From NCBI GenBank assembly GCA_031552825.1, contig JAVBMD010000008.1, positions 1-64,000 on the forward strand: a DNA stretch of 64,000 nt, given 5' to 3'. Position 1 is the first letter of the stretch; each line of letters opens with the position of its first letter. The position numbers and the translations under genes are program-made. The DNA is from WQXF01 sp031552825. GTDB taxonomy: Bacteria > Bacillota > Clostridia > Christensenellales > Aristaeellaceae. Below are positions 19,401 to 27,452 of the stretch, piece after piece. Below the pieces are notes generated by a model. It searched no databases and was not told the DNA's origin. It saw only the letters and a program-made list of their open reading frames with translations.

Positions 19401-19698
19401 GGCGCACGCCTGCCAGCAGCCCGCCATCTTCGGCGTACAGCACGGCGGCGACGATGTGGCGGCAAGGGCGGCGCTCCTCGGCATATACAGCGCAGCCACA
19501 GCGCCCGCCGATGACCGTCACCGCGGAAAGCGCCACCTGCTGGCGCTCCTGCGTTTCGTTTACCCAAAAACGGAGCGCATCGGCGGGCGATTCGGCCTGC
19601 GAGACCGCGCCGCGCCGGAACAGCGCAAGGCCAGCCTCGTACTCCGCCGGGTTGGCTAACGTATAGAGCCGCTCCATCTCCGTCGTCAATGCGCACAC
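16498..19698 (-). CDS. SWIM zinc-finger SNF2-type DNA helicase/translocase
   Basis: 1066 residues. A SWIM zinc finger (CGC...RPCRHIVA, about 62-85) is followed by a large middle region typical of bacterial Snf2 proteins. The ATPase core has LADDMGLGKT (about 624-633), DEAQ (about 727) and LTGTPMENHPGELWSL. The C-terminal helicase domain ends with RAHRIGQTRAVQVIRL. Such proteins act on DNA or on RNA polymerase complexes (RapA-like), but the function of the SWIM type is not established. The chosen start is GTG at 19698 with GGAG just upstream. ATG at 19677 is an alternative. It heads the operon SNF2-radC-ydcF-rsmG. Confidence 0.9.
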   Translation of the reverse strand: MCALTTEMERLYTLANPAEYEAGLALFRRGAVSQAESPADALRFWVNETQERQQVALSAVTVIGGRCGCAVYAEERRPCRHIVAAVLYAEDGGLLAGVRHRRAREAGAALMEAMEARTSLEARLKLDVLLQCRRDAQGAPVLAVALRVGAERLYAVRDIRRFLQEIAAKEPIFFGKGFTLQPEWMRLEPADERLLAALREAAQAAREPENEKWLALPPACAARVLRLLMTRRFRIAVGEHIYAQERVWPGALPVRMTVRGVGQELHIAAELPPSARALVSDAEFVFSEGGVLRVPRQQRPLLGVLFAQAQQGRAELRFDARESMRVVSELLPRLYRVGEVLLDAGLARRIVRSPLEAAVYLDREGRSIVARVAFQYGECSIDPFAPTANAEAALRGQENLLLMRDAEGEQRVLDILAAAGFRVQREHVRLSDPEGMARFFVQGVQALQGAAQVYLSTEFRRMSPRRLSLAGTLKLFEGGLRLEITDDGLPVAELLPLMEALRTNRRYFMLRDGAVLDLSAMEEWLPLAEALHEDAMARGQSADVADAGRAGIELANCRAAYLTDLVANAALPIAVADGVRRMVEAISEPQEGSAPLEGILRAYQQRGFSWLRALQSAGMGGILADDMGLGKTVQVIALALWLKQKKAERIPLLVVAPSSLVYNWQAELAQYAPELESLVLEGSQAARAARLKALRTSPGVDVLITSYPLLRRDIAALEELRFGAVALDEAQYVKNPASIAAAAAKRLRADARFALTGTPMENHPGELWSLFDFALPGYLGPLARFMHRHGAGQNAEELRKKTAPFLLRRLKRDVLTDLPDKLETRLLAEMTPEQRRVYQAALMRLSREVDALLSQSSLRRGRMEALAVLTELRQICCHPALCLPDYSASSGKLDVLMDVLPGALEAGHRVLIFSQFTSMLRILRRHLEASEIGCLYLDGDTPAKERMRLVQRFNGGEGQVFLISLRAGGSGLNLTGADMVVHYDPWWNPAAEDQATDRAHRIGQTRAVQVIRLITRGSVEEQVALLGERKRALFDAIVDGGESALAQTSEEELRELLREITKDVKG

Positions 19699-19770
19699 TC
19701 CGCTCCGCTTTTTTGAATTGTCTAAAAGCCAAACTTATTATACTTCTTCATCGCGCGTTTTTTTCCTGCG

Positions 19771-19799
19771 CAAAAAGAAAACCGCGCCTTCCGGCGCGG
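19771..19799 (-). terminator. Terminator of the O-antigen-ligase-like gene
   Basis: CCGCGCC, loop TTCC, GGCGCGG. On the minus strand the stem is followed by TTTTCTTTTT. Confidence 0.85.
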
Positions 19800-19807
19800 G
19801 GAGCGCG

Positions 19808-21139
19808 TTATGAACGATTGTATGCCATAACATACCCAGCCACCAAGAAAAAGATGCGATCCGCCGCGTATTGACCCGAGAAGAAGAGCGCCTCCATGGT
19901 GCCGATGATGACGCTCGCCAGCAACACCGCCGGCAGAAAACGCTCCGCCGTGCCGATCGATGCATCGGCATGAAGCGCAAGCCGAAAGCTGCCGCGCATG
20001 ATTTGCACCAGCCACGTCATGAGCAGGATCAATCCCGGCAATCCAGCCGCCATGAGCACTTGGAGGTAAGAATTGTGCATGTTTCCCAACTGCACGTCGG
20101 CACGCTGAACGAAGGGGTTAACGGCAACCATCACACGCTCATACGTCGTTCCGCGGAATAGGATCGAGGGATTGGCGGCAATGCCACGCATCGCGCCATC
20201 CCATGCCACAAACCGGCTCCCGACGGTATGAAGTTCGGCGAACAATCCGCGTTGCGAAATAATTTTTTCCGCCACAATCCACGTGACAATTTGGCTCCCC
20301 GCATAGCACAACGCCGCGCTCACGCCCGCCCCCGCGACGCTGATAAACCACCGCTTCGCCGCGCTCGCCCTGCACAACCGCTTTTGCAGCAAAAGGAACG
20401 GCAAGAGCGCGAGCGCCACGGAGGCAGCAGCAATGCTGGTTCGCGATACGGTCAGCGCGAGCGCAACAAACAAAATACCCGCGCACAGCATATGCCAGAT
20501 TTTTTCCGCTCCGTGTTTTGCGCTCAAGAACAAGTAGACGGACAGCGGAAGTGACGTCGCCATCGGCGCAGCGGAAATATTCGCATGAATGAATAGCTGC
20601 AGCCGATACCCGCTACCGCTATCGAAAACGCCAAGCACAGCGCCATTGGCGGGCGATACCCAAGTCGTTTGCGATAGCGCGCAATAAATACCAGCCGCGC
20701 TCAAGCATGTAATCCAAGCCGTACTCGCGCAGAACACGAACCGCATACATCTTTCCCGATTTCCATCGCGGAGCAAGCCGCCCAAAGGGAAGCAGACCAG
20801 CGCAACAAAAAGCAGACGATAAACGGAACGCTCGTAATCGGAGAATTCCTCGCTAAAAAACCTGCCGTTGAGCACCACCGCCGCCACATACCACGCAAAA
20901 TATAGCGCGGCGATCCACACGCCGGAACGCCATCGCCCCCGCGAACGTATCAGCGCAATCGCAGCAAACGCCGTAATCAGCGGGATCCCCAGCTGACGCC
21001 AATAGGTGACAATATAAAGGTGATTGGTATACACCCGTGTGGTAAACAGAATGCTTTCCACTACCACAAAAAGCGCCATCAACGACTGCCAGCTCAGCGC
21101 GCTTTTCAGCGCAGATGGGCTCCACCGGTGATCCCCCAT
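19808..21139 (-). CDS. O-antigen ligase/polymerase-like membrane protein
   Basis: 443 residues with about ten to twelve hydrophobic segments. A longer external loop precedes the conserved NMHNSYLQVLMAAGLPGLILL near the C-terminus, the pattern of the Wzy_C/O-antigen ligase family. Such proteins polymerise or transfer lipid-linked glycans. In a Gram-positive this would be capsule, teichoic or other wall glycan. GGAGGGAG lies upstream of the ATG at 21139. No other glycan genes are adjacent, so it is an isolated member. Its base composition is less GC-rich than its neighbours, which may indicate transfer. Confidence 0.75.
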   Translation of the reverse strand: MGDHRWSPSALKSALSWQSLMALFVVVESILFTTRVYTNHLYIVTYWRQLGIPLITAFAAIALIRSRGRWRSGVWIAALYFAWYVAAVVLNGRFFSEEFSDYERSVYRLLFVALVCFPLGGLLRDGNRERCMRFVFCASTAWITCLSAAGIYCALSQTTWVSPANGAVLGVFDSGSGYRLQLFIHANISAAPMATSLPLSVYLFLSAKHGAEKIWHMLCAGILFVALALTVSRTSIAAASVALALLPFLLLQKRLCRASAAKRWFISVAGAGVSAALCYAGSQIVTWIVAEKIISQRGLFAELHTVGSRFVAWDGAMRGIAANPSILFRGTTYERVMVAVNPFVQRADVQLGNMHNSYLQVLMAAGLPGLILLMTWLVQIMRGSFRLALHADASIGTAERFLPAVLLASVIIGTMEALFFSGQYAADRIFFLVAGYVMAYNRS

Positions 21140-21172
21140 ATTGCTCCCTCCAAAAAAACGAATCACATCAAC

Positions 21173-21210
21173 ATAGCGCAAACTCCCCATAAACGGGGAG
21201 TTTGCGCTAT
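21173..21210. repeat. Perfect 16-bp inverted repeat between DUF3048 gene and ligase-like gene
   Basis: ATAGCGCAAACTCCCC and its exact complement surround a 6-base loop. Neither side has a T run, so it is not a standard terminator. It lies 16 bases after the stop of the DUF3048 gene and 33 bases before the start of the next gene. It may stabilise the 3' end or act as a partial terminator. Confidence 0.7.
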
Positions 21211-21226
21211 ACAACGGAAAGAGGTT

Positions 21227-22510
21227 TTATTCCGCGGGCAGCTCAACCTCGCCGCCGTCTTCACCAGCCGGAGCCGGGGTGACCACCGCGTCGCCGGAGC
21301 CGGGCTTGGGCGTACGGGTCGGGCGCGGCGTGCGGGTGGGCTTGGGCGTCTTGGTGGGCTTGGGCGTGGGCACCGGCTTGCCGTTTTGCAGCGCGTCGCC
21401 CTCGCTGGGATCGTTGCCGATGACGATATCCTGCTCATTATCGATGATATGAATGAAGGTCTTACCCGGTAGGAAGGAAATCTCCTCGCCGTTCTCATCC
21501 ATAAACACGGTGCGTCCGCCGACGCCATCGCGCGACCAGCTGCCACGGATGTAGCGGCCGCTCATAAAGATTTCCGCATCGCCGGAACCGGTCAGCGCCA
21601 CCACCGGGCGCGACGGGTTGTTGCGATACCATTCCACCTTCGTGCGCATCACGATCACGTTGGCGAAGGAGCACTGCTTGTTGCTGTTGGCGTCCACATA
21701 GGCTTCGCCATTGTAGAAGCGGTCGTAGCTCTTGGTCTCCTCGTTATAACGGAAGGAGGGGATGGCGTCCGGCCGGAACTCGATGGACATGAAGTAGGCG
21801 CTGGCGCCGCGATCCAGACCGGCGTCGGAGAACTTCCAGGGACGCATCTTGGGCGTATCCTTGGCCAGCTCGGAAACGATCTGCGCCACGTTGGCGCGCA
21901 CGTTATGCGGGTTGGGATAGTTGGTGCGCTCCGACATCTCCTTGAACTTACCGGCCATCAGGTCGAGGTAGGGCCAAGTCTGGGAGCCGCCGTTCTTGTG
22001 CAGCGTCTTGATATAATCCTTGACCGAGGTGCCCTTGGACTCCTGCATGCCAAAGAATACGTAGCCCGCGCCCCACTCCTCGGCGATATCCACCATCGGG
22101 ATACGCGCGGAGCGAACCGGACCGGCGCCGCCCGCCGGATACGTGCCCATAAACAGCGCCACGCTGCGGGTGTTGCCCTGACGGTGCAGCGGCAGTTCGT
22201 AGATGATATCCGCATCGGATACGCCGTAGTTGGGGCGCGCCAACGGATCGGTGTCTATGTTGATTAGGATCGGCTGATAGGTGCCGCTCCACTGCTCGCC
22301 GGTGAGCGGGTTGGTGCCCTCGACATGCTCGTTCTCCTTCTGGCCGCCCTTGGGCGCGTTGGCCTTTTCGGAGTAACCTTTTTTGTCGCCGGCAACCGCC
22401 ACATACTCCAGCGCGCGATCCGAGGCAAACGCGCTAAGCGGCGCAAGCATCAGCAGCAAACCCAGCGTCAGCGCCAACATGCGCGTTCCATTGTGATGTG
22501 CTTCCTTCAT
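21227..22510 (-). CDS. DUF3048 (YerB-like) secreted protein
   Basis: 427 residues. A signal peptide (hydrophobic 10-30, ending in SAFA) is followed by the DUF3048 blocks PILINIDTDPLARPNYG and DADIIYELP...TRSVALFMGTYP and a C-terminal DUF3048 half with the VEWYRNN region. The last ~55 residues are a Pro/Thr/Lys-rich tail (repeats of TPKPTKTPKPT) suited to crossing or binding the wall. Family function is unknown. A relative, YerB, is a Bacillus lipoprotein. GGAGG lies eleven bases before the ATG at 22510. It appears monocistronic. Confidence 0.88.
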   Translation of the reverse strand: MKEAHHNGTRMLALTLGLLLMLAPLSAFASDRALEYVAVAGDKKGYSEKANAPKGGQKENEHVEGTNPLTGEQWSGTYQPILINIDTDPLARPNYGVSDADIIYELPLHRQGNTRSVALFMGTYPAGGAGPVRSARIPMVDIAEEWGAGYVFFGMQESKGTSVKDYIKTLHKNGGSQTWPYLDLMAGKFKEMSERTNYPNPHNVRANVAQIVSELAKDTPKMRPWKFSDAGLDRGASAYFMSIEFRPDAIPSFRYNEETKSYDRFYNGEAYVDANSNKQCSFANVIVMRTKVEWYRNNPSRPVVALTGSGDAEIFMSGRYIRGSWSRDGVGGRTVFMDENGEEISFLPGKTFIHIIDNEQDIVIGNDPSEGDALQNGKPVPTPKPTKTPKPTRTPRPTRTPKPGSGDAVVTPAPAGEDGGEVELPAE

Positions 22511-22750
22511 AGAATATAGATCCTCCTTTGTCTTCGTCACGTAACAGCCGCACGACCAAGCGGTCGCAACCAGAGGATATCATACAACAATTTCCTCATA
22601 TATGCAAGACACGTACGCTTCTGTGGACGGTTACTATCTATAAAACGGCAGAAGCGGATGCTTTCTTCCGCGCGATTCGGCGCCTCTTGGGTTTTGAAGT
22701 AAAGCGGCGATGGAAAAAACCGATAAAATGCAAGTTTTGAAATTTAAACT

Positions 22751-22778
22751 TTCATTTTTTATTTTTTTGTGCTATTAT
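22751..22778 (+). promoter_or_regulatory. Promoter for the aminotransferase operon
   Basis: TTCATT at 22751-22756 and TATTAT at 22773-22778 with a 16-bp spacer, in a strongly T-rich region. This gives a leader of about 105 nt. Confidence 0.5.
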
Positions 22779-22879
22779 CAGCAGGAACATTCCGTGCCTG
22801 CGGAGAATAGAATGCAGACATCCGGCCAGAATGATGCAATCCCGCGCATTTTTCTTTTATCTATAACGCAGAAAATCAA

Positions 22880-22891
22880 GGAGGATCCTCC
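22880..22891 (+). promoter_or_regulatory. Ribosome binding site inside a perfect palindrome
   Basis: GGAGGATCCTCC is a perfect 12-bp palindrome whose left half is the Shine-Dalgarno sequence of the aminotransferase gene, two bases before the ATG. It could limit translation by self-pairing or dimerising, although a hairpin without a loop cannot close fully. Confidence 0.5.
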
Positions 22892-22892
22892 C

Positions 22893-24092
22893 ATGCCGCT
22901 GACGCTCTCCACCCTCTGCCAAGGCATCGCCCCCTCGCTGACCCTCGCCATCGACGCGCGCGCAAAAGAAATGAAGGAAAAAGGAATGGACGTGATCGGT
23001 TTCGGCGCGGGCGAGCCGGATTTCGATACCCCCGCGCACATCCGCGAGGCGGCAGCCTACGCGCTGGAGCACGGCATGACGCGCTATACGCCGGTGGGCG
23101 GTACGCTGGACCTGCGCCGCGCCATCTGCGAAAAGCTGGAGCGCGACAACGGCCTTCGCTATACGCCTAAGCAGATCATCGTCAGCAACGGCGCGAAACA
23201 TTCTCTGTTCAACGTTTGCCAAGCGCTGCTCAACGAAGGGGACGAAGTGCTGATCCCCACGCCTTGGTGGGTCAGCTATCCGGAAATGGTGCGCATGGCC
23301 GGGGGCGTGCCGGTTGCGGTGCCCACCGATGAGGCGCAAGGCTTTGTCGCCACCGCCGAGATGCTGCGGCCGTACATCACCCCGCGCACCAAGGCGCTGA
23401 TCCTCAACAGCCCCAACAACCCCAACGGCAGCGTGTGGAACCGCGAGCAGCTTGCGGACATCGCCGCGCTGGCCGTGGAAAAAGGGTTCTACGTCATTTC
23501 CGACGAAATCTACGAGAAGCTGATCTACGACGGCATGGCGCATGTCTCCATCGCCTCGCTGGGCGCGGAGATTTACGCGCAAACCATCGTGGTCAACGGC
23601 CTTTCCAAAGCATACGCCATGACGGGCTGGCGCGTAGGCTATGCCGCCGGGCCGGAGCCGGTCATCGCCGCGATGACCAACTACCAGAGCCACTCCACCT
23701 CCAACCCCAACGCCGCCGCGCAGTACGCCTCCATCGCCGCGCTGCGCGGGGATCAAGCGCCGCTGCGCGAAATGGCCGAGGCCTTCGACGCCAGAAGAAA
23801 GCTGTTGGTCTCGGAGCTCAACGCCATCGAGGGGCTTTCCTGCACCATGCCTCACGGCGCTTTTTATGTGATGCTCAACCTCAAGGCCGTGCTGGGGCGC
23901 CGCTATCAGGGGCGCGTGCTGGCGGGCTCGATGGATTTTGCCGACGCGCTGCTCGAGGCGCAGCAGGTTGCCGTGGTGCCCGGCGTCGCCTTCGCGGCGG
24001 AGGGGTATGCCCGGCTTTCCTACGCCATCGCGCCGGGTCGGCTCTCTGAAGGAGCGCGGCGCATCGGCGCGTTTGTACAGTCGCTAGAATAA
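22893..24092 (+). CDS. Class I aspartate-type aminotransferase
   Basis: 399 residues, normal for AspB-like enzymes. Fold-type I PLP protein with IGFGAGEPDFDTP at the N-terminus, NSPNNPNGSVW, and the PLP lysine in NGLSKAYAMTGWRVGY (about 240). A C-terminal arginine is part of the substrate site. Moves the amino group of aspartate to 2-oxoglutarate or related acids. It is separated from the next gene by 20 bases and is probably cotranscribed with it. That links oxaloacetate/aspartate interconversion with an enzyme that may use oxaloacetate. Confidence 0.9.
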   Translation: MPLTLSTLCQGIAPSLTLAIDARAKEMKEKGMDVIGFGAGEPDFDTPAHIREAAAYALEHGMTRYTPVGGTLDLRRAICEKLERDNGLRYTPKQIIVSNGAKHSLFNVCQALLNEGDEVLIPTPWWVSYPEMVRMAGGVPVAVPTDEAQGFVATAEMLRPYITPRTKALILNSPNNPNGSVWNREQLADIAALAVEKGFYVISDEIYEKLIYDGMAHVSIASLGAEIYAQTIVVNGLSKAYAMTGWRVGYAAGPEPVIAAMTNYQSHSTSNPNAAAQYASIAALRGDQAPLREMAEAFDARRKLLVSELNAIEGLSCTMPHGAFYVMLNLKAVLGRRYQGRVLAGSMDFADALLEAQQVAVVPGVAFAAEGYARLSYAIAPGRLSEGARRIGAFVQSLE

Positions 24093-24112
24093 AGGTACGA
24101 GGAGGGAACGGA

Positions 24113-25495
24113 ATGATTAAGTTCGACGATACCCGAAACCTGCTGTGGCAATCCAATTACCGCTATGCGTTGCAGGATGTGGCGGAGCCCAATCTCTATC
24201 GGGAAACCTTCCCGTACGACGAGGTGCCGCGCATCCCGTTCAACCATCGCGTGGTGCCTATGCATATGCCCAACGAGATTTGGATCACCGACACCACCTT
24301 CCGAGATGGGCAGCAGAGCGTTTCGCCCTTCACGGTGGAGCAGATCGTGCATCTTTTCAAATTGATGGCGCGGCTGGGCGGCCCCAAGGGCATTATCCGG
24401 CAGAGCGAGTTCTTCGTGTACACCCAGAAGGATCGCGAGGCGCTGACCGCCTGCCAAGAGCTGGGCCTCCCCTTCCCGGAGATCACCACTTGGATCCGCG
24501 CCAGTGAACAGGATTTTGAGCTGGTCAAACAGTTCGGCATCCGCGAAACCGGCATCCTTGTCTCCTGTTCGGACTATCATATCTTCAAAAAAATGCATCT
24601 CACCCGAGGCCAGGCGCTGGATAAATATCTGGGCATCGTCAAATCGGCGCTGGAGCATGGCGTGGTGCCGCGCTGCCATTTTGAGGACATTACCCGCGCC
24701 GATTTCTATGGCTTCGTCGTCCCCTTCGCCACCGAGCTGATGAAGCTGTCCAGCGAAAGCGGCGTGCCCATCAAGATCCGTGCCTGCGATACGATGGGCT
24801 ACGGCGTCACCTACCCCGGCGCGGCGATGCCCCGCAGCGTGCAAGGCACCATCTACGGCCTGATGCACTTCGCGCAGGTGCCCTCCGCCCAGATCGAGTG
24901 GCACGGGCACAATGATTTCTACAAGGTGGTCTGCAACGCCGCCACCGCTTGGCTGTACGGCAGCGCCTCGGTCAACTGCTCACTGCTGGGCATCGGCGAG
25001 CGCACCGGCAACTGCCCGCTGGAGGCGATGGCCGTCGAGTACGCCGGGCTGCGCGGCACGCAGGACGGCATGGATTTCACCGCCATCACCGAGATCGCCG
25101 AATACATCGAGCGCGTGATCGGCATCCCCATCGCGCCGCGCACCCCCTTCGTCGGGCGGCACTTCAACGTAACGCGTGCGGGCATCCACGCCGACGGCCT
25201 GCTCAAGGATGAGGAGATCTATAACATCTTCGATACCACGCTGCTGCTTGGCCGCCCGGCCACCGTGGCGGTGGATTCCCACTCCGGTCTGGCGGGCATC
25301 GCTTACTGGATGAACGGCTTTTTCCGCCTTAGCGGCGATCAAGCCATCGACAAGCGCGATCCGCTGGTCGAAGCCGTCAAGGCGCAGGTCGACGCACTGT
25401 ACGCCGAGGGCCGCAATACCGTGATGGGCGACGGCGAGCTGGAAATCATGGTGAAAAACGCGGATCCTGAAAGGTACAAATCGTTGCTCGACTGA
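24113..25495 (+). CDS. DRE-TIM metallolyase: candidate Re-type citrate synthase or isopropylmalate/homocitrate synthase relative
   Basis: 460 residues. The TIM-barrel motif TDTTFRDGQQS (about 60), the metal ligands HGHND (about 263) and the block GIGERTGNCPLEAM (about 290) place it with the 2-isopropylmalate, homocitrate and Re-citrate synthases. The C-terminal allosteric LeuA domain is absent, and a true leuA is present at 59861. The family block FRDGQQS...GGPKGIIRQSEFF resembles clostridial proteins that are often annotated only as isopropylmalate synthase. Re-citrate synthase condenses acetyl-CoA and oxaloacetate in anaerobes lacking the Si enzyme. That assignment is an inference, supported by the adjacent aspartate aminotransferase. 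Confidence 0.6.
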   Translation: MIKFDDTRNLLWQSNYRYALQDVAEPNLYRETFPYDEVPRIPFNHRVVPMHMPNEIWITDTTFRDGQQSVSPFTVEQIVHLFKLMARLGGPKGIIRQSEFFVYTQKDREALTACQELGLPFPEITTWIRASEQDFELVKQFGIRETGILVSCSDYHIFKKMHLTRGQALDKYLGIVKSALEHGVVPRCHFEDITRADFYGFVVPFATELMKLSSESGVPIKIRACDTMGYGVTYPGAAMPRSVQGTIYGLMHFAQVPSAQIEWHGHNDFYKVVCNAATAWLYGSASVNCSLLGIGERTGNCPLEAMAVEYAGLRGTQDGMDFTAITEIAEYIERVIGIPIAPRTPFVGRHFNVTRAGIHADGLLKDEEIYNIFDTTLLLGRPATVAVDSHSGLAGIAYWMNGFFRLSGDQAIDKRDPLVEAVKAQVDALYAEGRNTVMGDGELEIMVKNADPERYKSLLD

Positions 25496-25604
25496 CGCTT
25501 CACGATGTTGTCACAATGGCAACAAATTTTGTTCAAAAGCTAAACAACTTCCTGCCAAAATGTTAGGATATACTGTCCCCATCAAACAGGAGGAGATGAG
25601 CAAA

Positions 25605-26789
25605 ATGGATACCCAAGAAAAAACGCGGCTCCTTTCCGTTAAGTTGAGAAGTTATTTGGCCGTGCTTCTGGTTCTGCTGCTCAGCGCGGCAACCGTTATC
25701 AGCTTAGCGGAACCCGACAAGAAGACCGATAAGCACTTCACGCTGGAATCGGCAACCGCCGAGGTAAGCCAAGACCCTAACCGCGCTGCGCTCACCATCA
25801 AAGAGATCGCCAAGCTGGCCAAGCCCTCGATCGTCGGCATCCGCGTGGAGGGCACCGTGTCGATGGGCAACGACCCCTTCGGCGGATTCGGCGGATTTAA
25901 CTACGGGTATGGTTACGGTTACAACTACCGCCAAGCCCCGCAGATCCGCCAGAGCGGCGCGGGCTCCGGCATCATCCTCAGCGCCGACGGATACATCCTG
26001 ACCAACAGCCACGTCGTAGAGGGCGCGGATACCATCAAGGTGCTGCTCAGCGACGAGAAGGAATACGACGCCATCCTAGCCGGACAGGACAAGACCAACG
26101 ACATCGCCATCCTCAAGATCAATGCAGATGGTCTGTCCACCGCTATTTTCGGCGATTCGAGCCAGTTGGAGGTCGGCGAGCTGGCGGTGGCCATCGGCAA
26201 TCCCCTCGGCGAGGTTAACGGCTCCGTTACCGCGGGCATCATCAGCGCCCCGGAGCGCACGCTGAACATCGATGGCAAGGACATGAAGCTGCTGCAGACC
26301 GACGCCGCCATCAACCCCGGCAACTCCGGCGGCGCGCTGATTAATTCCTTCGGCGAGGTTATCGGCATCGTCACCGCCAAGACCGCCTCGGTATCAGTGG
26401 AGGGCATCGGCTACGCGATCCCGATCAACAACGTGAAGTCGCTGATCGAGGACATCGTCAACAACGGCAGCGTCACCCAAGCCGGGGGCAGCATGATGCT
26501 CGGCGTCTCCATCCGCGATGTGGACAAGGCGCTTGCCGAGCAGTACAACATCCCCGAGGGCGTGTACGTCGTCGACGTGGAGCCCTTCGGCGCCGCTGAA
26601 AAGGCCGGTGTGCATCGCGGCGACACCATCGTCTCACTGGCCGGCAAGGACGTGGAGAACGCCGATGCGCTCACCCGCATCAAGGCCGAGATCGAGCCCG
26701 GCGTGCCGCAGCCCCTCGTGGTGCTGCGCGGCGGAGAAAAGCTCGAGCTGAGCATCGTGCTCGGCGCGGAGGCGCAGCCCAAGCTGTAA
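25605..26789 (+). CDS. htrA: HtrA/DegP-like membrane-anchored serine protease with PDZ domain
   Basis: 394 residues. An N-terminal anchor helix (about 12-34) and a Gly/Tyr/Phe-rich linker (FGGFGGFNYGYGYGYNY) precede the trypsin-like domain with the full triad: His in TNSHVVEGAD (about 136), Asp in NDIAIL (about 166) and Ser in GNSGGA (about 241). A single PDZ domain follows (about 290-385). It degrades or refolds damaged proteins outside the membrane. The ATG at 25605 was chosen because its GGAG spacing (nine bases) is better than that of the ATG at 25596. A terminator follows. Confidence 0.93.
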   Translation: MDTQEKTRLLSVKLRSYLAVLLVLLLSAATVISLAEPDKKTDKHFTLESATAEVSQDPNRAALTIKEIAKLAKPSIVGIRVEGTVSMGNDPFGGFGGFNYGYGYGYNYRQAPQIRQSGAGSGIILSADGYILTNSHVVEGADTIKVLLSDEKEYDAILAGQDKTNDIAILKINADGLSTAIFGDSSQLEVGELAVAIGNPLGEVNGSVTAGIISAPERTLNIDGKDMKLLQTDAAINPGNSGGALINSFGEVIGIVTAKTASVSVEGIGYAIPINNVKSLIEDIVNNGSVTQAGGSMMLGVSIRDVDKALAEQYNIPEGVYVVDVEPFGAAEKAGVHRGDTIVSLAGKDVENADALTRIKAEIEPGVPQPLVVLRGGEKLELSIVLGAEAQPKL

Positions 26790-26802
26790 ACGCAAACACC
26801 GA

Positions 26803-26840
26803 ATCAGCCCGCCCCATTGCAGGGACGGGCTGATTTTTTA
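26803..26840. terminator. Terminator after htrA
   Basis: ATCAGCCCG and CGGGCTGAT, with extra C/G pairs in the loop, followed by TTTTTTA. It can also serve the facing gene. Confidence 0.85.
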
Positions 26841-26852
26841 TGAGAATTTCAA

Positions 26853-27329
26853 TCACGCCCTGCTCTCCAGCGCGATCAATTCCTCCAGCGTTTGCCACTC
26901 TTCGGCGCTTAAATCCTTAAAGTAATGCCCGCCGCCGTAGCAGGGCAGAAAGGTTTCCCCATCGATCTGGTAGGAGGAGCGCCCGTTGCAGCCGGGGTTG
27001 CACTGCACGCAGGCGCGGGTGGCCTTGATGCCGTCCTTGATGCGCGCCGGGCTCCCCTGCACCTGCGCCTGATACTGCGTGATGCGGAAGAGGTTGGCCT
27101 TCACCCGCCACTTTTTCGGGTTGCACTCGATGGTGAAGAGCGCGCGCTTTTTCGGCTCGGCGACCGAGTAGGCGATCTTGTAGCTCTGCGCGCCCGCCTT
27201 TGCGGCGATCTTACAGCCCAGGGATTTGCCTAACTCGTGCAAAGAGCATGCGGTTTCATAGTCCTCACCGCGCAGCACCTTGAGCATGTCCTCCGGCGAT
27301 GCGGCGGTTAATGGCTCAGCCTTTGACAT
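26853..27329 (-). CDS. Cysteine-containing protein of unknown function
   Basis: 158 residues, not recognised. The first 45 residues are helical and acidic. The second half holds ACVQCNPGCNG (about 106-116), which resembles a metal or Fe-S site, then a further cysteine in FLPCYGGGHYF. A basic middle (IECNPKKWRVKANLFR) could bind nucleic acid. GGAGG lies seven bases before the ATG. Monocistronic by position. Confidence 0.6.
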   Translation of the reverse strand: MSKAEPLTAASPEDMLKVLRGEDYETACSLHELGKSLGCKIAAKAGAQSYKIAYSVAEPKKRALFTIECNPKKWRVKANLFRITQYQAQVQGSPARIKDGIKATRACVQCNPGCNGRSSYQIDGETFLPCYGGGHYFKDLSAEEWQTLEELIALESRA

Positions 27330-27452
27330 GGGACGCCTCCATTCACAAATTTATACCCACTATTAATCCAATTCTAACGCCAAACGAATTGATCTGCGCG
27401 GCTTTCTGTTATATAATGGTAACACAAAACAATTCGATTCGGAGGAAACGAC

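Larger units (their letters stand above)
22511..22892. other. 382-bp divergent intergenic region
   Basis: Holds a promoter for the aminotransferase gene (22751-22778) inside an AT-rich stretch (22730-22780), and presumably the promoter of the DUF3048 gene near its left end. A palindrome covers the ribosome site at its right end. No tRNA or other RNA gene was recognised. Confidence 0.6.
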
